A stretch of DNA of 64,000 nt from Streptomyces sp. NBC_01481 (lineage in GTDB: Bacteria > Actinomycetota > Actinomycetes > Streptomycetales > Streptomycetaceae): the NCBI RefSeq assembly GCF_026339995.1, contig NZ_JAPEPT010000007.1, positions 228,501 through 292,500 of the forward strand, given 5' to 3'. Shown here in pieces: positions 62,251 to 64,000 of this stretch. Each line of letters opens with the position of its first letter. The stretch's first letter is position 1. The position numbers and the translations under genes are program-made. Below the pieces are notes generated by a model. That model was not told where the DNA came from. It saw only the letters and a list, made by a program, of their open reading frames with translations, and did not search any database.

Positions 62251-62323
62251 CTCCGCATGTCACGTCCTACGTCACGTCCCCCGAGGGGACACTGCGTACT
62301 GAGCAGCGAGTAGCGTGTTACCC

Positions 62324-63223
62324 ATGGCTCCGATCTCCACTCCGCAGACCCCCTTCGGGCGGGTCCTCACCGCCATGGTCACGCCCTTCACGGCGGACGG
62401 CGCACTCGACCTCGCCGGCGCACAGCGTCTGGCGGCCCATCTGGTGGACGCAGGCAACGACGGCCTGATCATCAATGGCACCACCGGTGAGTCGCCGACC
62501 ACCAGCGACGCGGAGAAAGACCAGCTCGTACGAGCCGTACTGGAAGCCGTCGGAGACCGGGCCCACATCGTCGCCGGTATCGGCACCAACGACACCCGCC
62601 ACAGCATCGAGCTCGCCCGCACGGCCGAACGCTCCGGCGCGCACGGCCTGCTCGCGGTGACGCCGTACTACAACAAGCCCCCGCAGGAGGGCCTGTTCCG
62701 TCACTTCTCGGCCATCGCCGACGCGACGGAACTGCCCGTCATGCTCTACGACATCCCCGGCCGCAGCGGCGTCCCGATCGACACCGAAACACTGGTGCGC
62801 CTCGCCGATCACCCGCGTATCGTCGCGAACAAGGACGCCAAGGGTGACCTGGGCCGCGCCAGCTGGGCCATCGCCCGCAGCGGTCTCGCCTGGTACTCCG
62901 GCGACGACATGCTCAACCTCCCGCTGCTCTCGGTCGGCGCCGTCGGCTTCGTGTCCGTCGTCGGTCATGTCGTCACCCCGGAACTCCGCGCCCTCCTCGA
63001 CGCCCACCTCACCGGTGACGTCCAGAAGGCCACCGAGATCCACCAGCAGCTGCTCCCCGTCTTCACGGGCATGTTCCGCACCCAGGGCGTCATCACCACC
63101 AAGGCGGCACTGGCCCTGCAGGGCCTCCCGGCCGGACCGCTCCGGCTTCCCCTGGTGGAGCTCTCTCCGGAGGAAACCGCGCAGCTCAAGATCGACCTCG
63201 CGGCCGGTGGGGTAGAGCTCTAA
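62324..63223 (+). CDS. dapA: 4-hydroxy-tetrahydrodipicolinate synthase
   Basis: DapA condenses pyruvate with aspartate semialdehyde, the first step specific to lysine/diaminopimelate. The 299-residue protein has the catalytic tyrosine in LYDIPGRSG (Y142), Schiff-base lysine in VANKDAKGD (K170), and motif NGTTGESPTTSDAEK. ATG 62324 is chosen; a GTG at 62315 is in frame but adds only three residues. No strong ribosome site is visible. The RNase J gene follows after 132 bases. Confidence 0.95.
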   Translation: MAPISTPQTPFGRVLTAMVTPFTADGALDLAGAQRLAAHLVDAGNDGLIINGTTGESPTTSDAEKDQLVRAVLEAVGDRAHIVAGIGTNDTRHSIELARTAERSGAHGLLAVTPYYNKPPQEGLFRHFSAIADATELPVMLYDIPGRSGVPIDTETLVRLADHPRIVANKDAKGDLGRASWAIARSGLAWYSGDDMLNLPLLSVGAVGFVSVVGHVVTPELRALLDAHLTGDVQKATEIHQQLLPVFTGMFRTQGVITTKAALALQGLPAGPLRLPLVELSPEETAQLKIDLAAGGVEL

Positions 63224-63256
63224 ACACAGACTTCACAACTGAATACGCGAAGAAGG

Positions 63257-63336
63257 CCGACCGAAAGCGGTCGGAACCAAGACAACAGCAAGTGCACGAA
63301 TGTCATGTACGCCACGTGCCGAGCGGTACGTGGCGT
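63257..63336 (+). promoter_or_regulatory. two hairpins between dapA and the RNase J gene
   Basis: CCGACCG-AAAG-CGGTCGG occupies 63257-63274. ACGCCACGT (63309-63317) pairs with ACGTGGCGT (63328-63336). The first could end dapA mRNA; the second sits just before the RNase J ribosome site and may regulate it. Confidence 0.55.
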
Positions 63337-63355
63337 GCGTGGTGAGGAGAGTCTT

Positions 63356-64000
63356 TTGAGTCATCCGCATCCTGAACTCGGCGCCCCGCCGAAGCTTCCC
63401 AAGGGTGGCCTGCGTGTCACCCCACTCGGCGGTCTCGGCGAGATCGGCCGGAACATGACGGTCTTCGAATACGACGGCCGACTGCTCATCGTCGACTGCG
63501 GCGTCCTCTTCCCCGAGGAGGAGCAGCCCGGAATCGACCTGATCCTGCCGGACTTCACCACCCTCCGGGACCGCCTCGACGACATCGACGGCATCGTGCT
63601 CACGCACGGCCACGAGGACCACATCGGTGGCGTCCCCTTCCTGCTCCGACTGAAGCAGGACATCCCGCTGATCGGCTCCAAGCTGACCCTCGCGCTGATC
63701 GAGGCAAAGCTCCAGGAGCACCGCATCCGCCCGTACACCCTCGAAGTCACCGAGGGCCACCGCGAGCGCATCGGCCCGTTCGACTGCGAGTTCATCGCGG
63801 TCAACCACTCCATCCCGGACGCGCTGGCCGTCGCCATCCGCACGCCCGCGGGCATGGTGGTCCACACCGGCGACTTCAAGATGGACCAGCTCCCGCTGGA
63901 CGGCCGGCTCACCGACCTGCACGCATTCGCGAGGCTGAGCGAGGAGGGCATCGACCTCCTGCTCTCGGACTCGACGAACGCGGAGGTCCCGGGCTTCGTC
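63356..64000 (+). CDS. rnj: ribonuclease J, 3'-truncated by window edge
   Basis: RNase J is a metallo-beta-lactamase-fold nuclease with endo- and 5'-exonuclease activity. The 215 visible residues begin SHPHPELGAPPKLPKGGLRV after a TTG start and hold GGLGEIGRNMTVFEYDGRLL and the zinc motif LTHGHEDHIGG (H84, H86, D88, H89). TTG 63356 is chosen because GAGGAGA ends six bases upstream and no ATG or GTG gives a family-like start. Its location next to dapA matches the known Streptomyces order. The beta-CASP part lies beyond the window. Confidence 0.94.
   Translation, partial: MSHPHPELGAPPKLPKGGLRVTPLGGLGEIGRNMTVFEYDGRLLIVDCGVLFPEEEQPGIDLILPDFTTLRDRLDDIDGIVLTHGHEDHIGGVPFLLRLKQDIPLIGSKLTLALIEAKLQEHRIRPYTLEVTEGHRERIGPFDCEFIAVNHSIPDALAVAIRTPAGMVVHTGDFKMDQLPLDGRLTDLHAFARLSEEGIDLLLSDSTNAEVPGFV

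Overview
The window is a chromosomal segment from a Streptomyces (high-GC actinomycete). Evidence is the very high GC, frequent GTG starts, GTGA/ATGA overlaps, and a core gene order matching the one known from Streptomyces chromosomes. No tRNA, rRNA, CRISPR array, transposase or prophage gene was seen.

Left core (1-16.0 kb): the end of a site-2 protease gene, ispG, two GNAT acetyltransferases, proS, a minus-strand trio (ferritin-like lipoprotein, ferritin-like protein, APH-fold protein with a wrecked active site), then the translation/transcription run rimP-nusA-ylxR-infB-DUF503-rbfA-truB-ribF. From 16.4 to 22.2 kb there is a complete minus-strand peptide-type ABC importer, with its four downstream genes overlapping or nearly touching.

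Middle (22.4-54.7 kb): a large type VII (ESX) secretion locus. Going rightwards it holds a Pro/Gln-rich ParA/MinD-like ATPase, a BldB-type DUF397 protein, an EccE partner, eccE, then eccB, a mycosin, two helical proteins, a second mycosin and two small WXG100-type proteins. Next comes a module of one pseudokinase and two membrane Ser/Thr kinases with outer beta-propeller domains. After it come an XRE regulator with three tiny genes, two lipoproteins, a 756-residue WXG-bearing protein with a partner, a decayed membrane-protein gene, eccC and eccD. EccB, EccC, EccD, EccE and mycosin are all present, so the channel looks complete, but its genes are spread over about 28 kb around accessory modules.

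The most unusual signal is scarring in this locus. The 3' ends of three neighbouring genes, and one terminator, occur twice, each pair bracketing a module (bldB, the XRE module, the kinase module). This implies repeated duplication with partial deletion.

Right core (54.8-64 kb): rpsO, pnp, an M16 protease gene overlapping pnp, dapB, small membrane proteins, thyX, dapA and the 5' part of the RNase J gene. This couples mRNA turnover with lysine/diaminopimelate and thymidylate synthesis.
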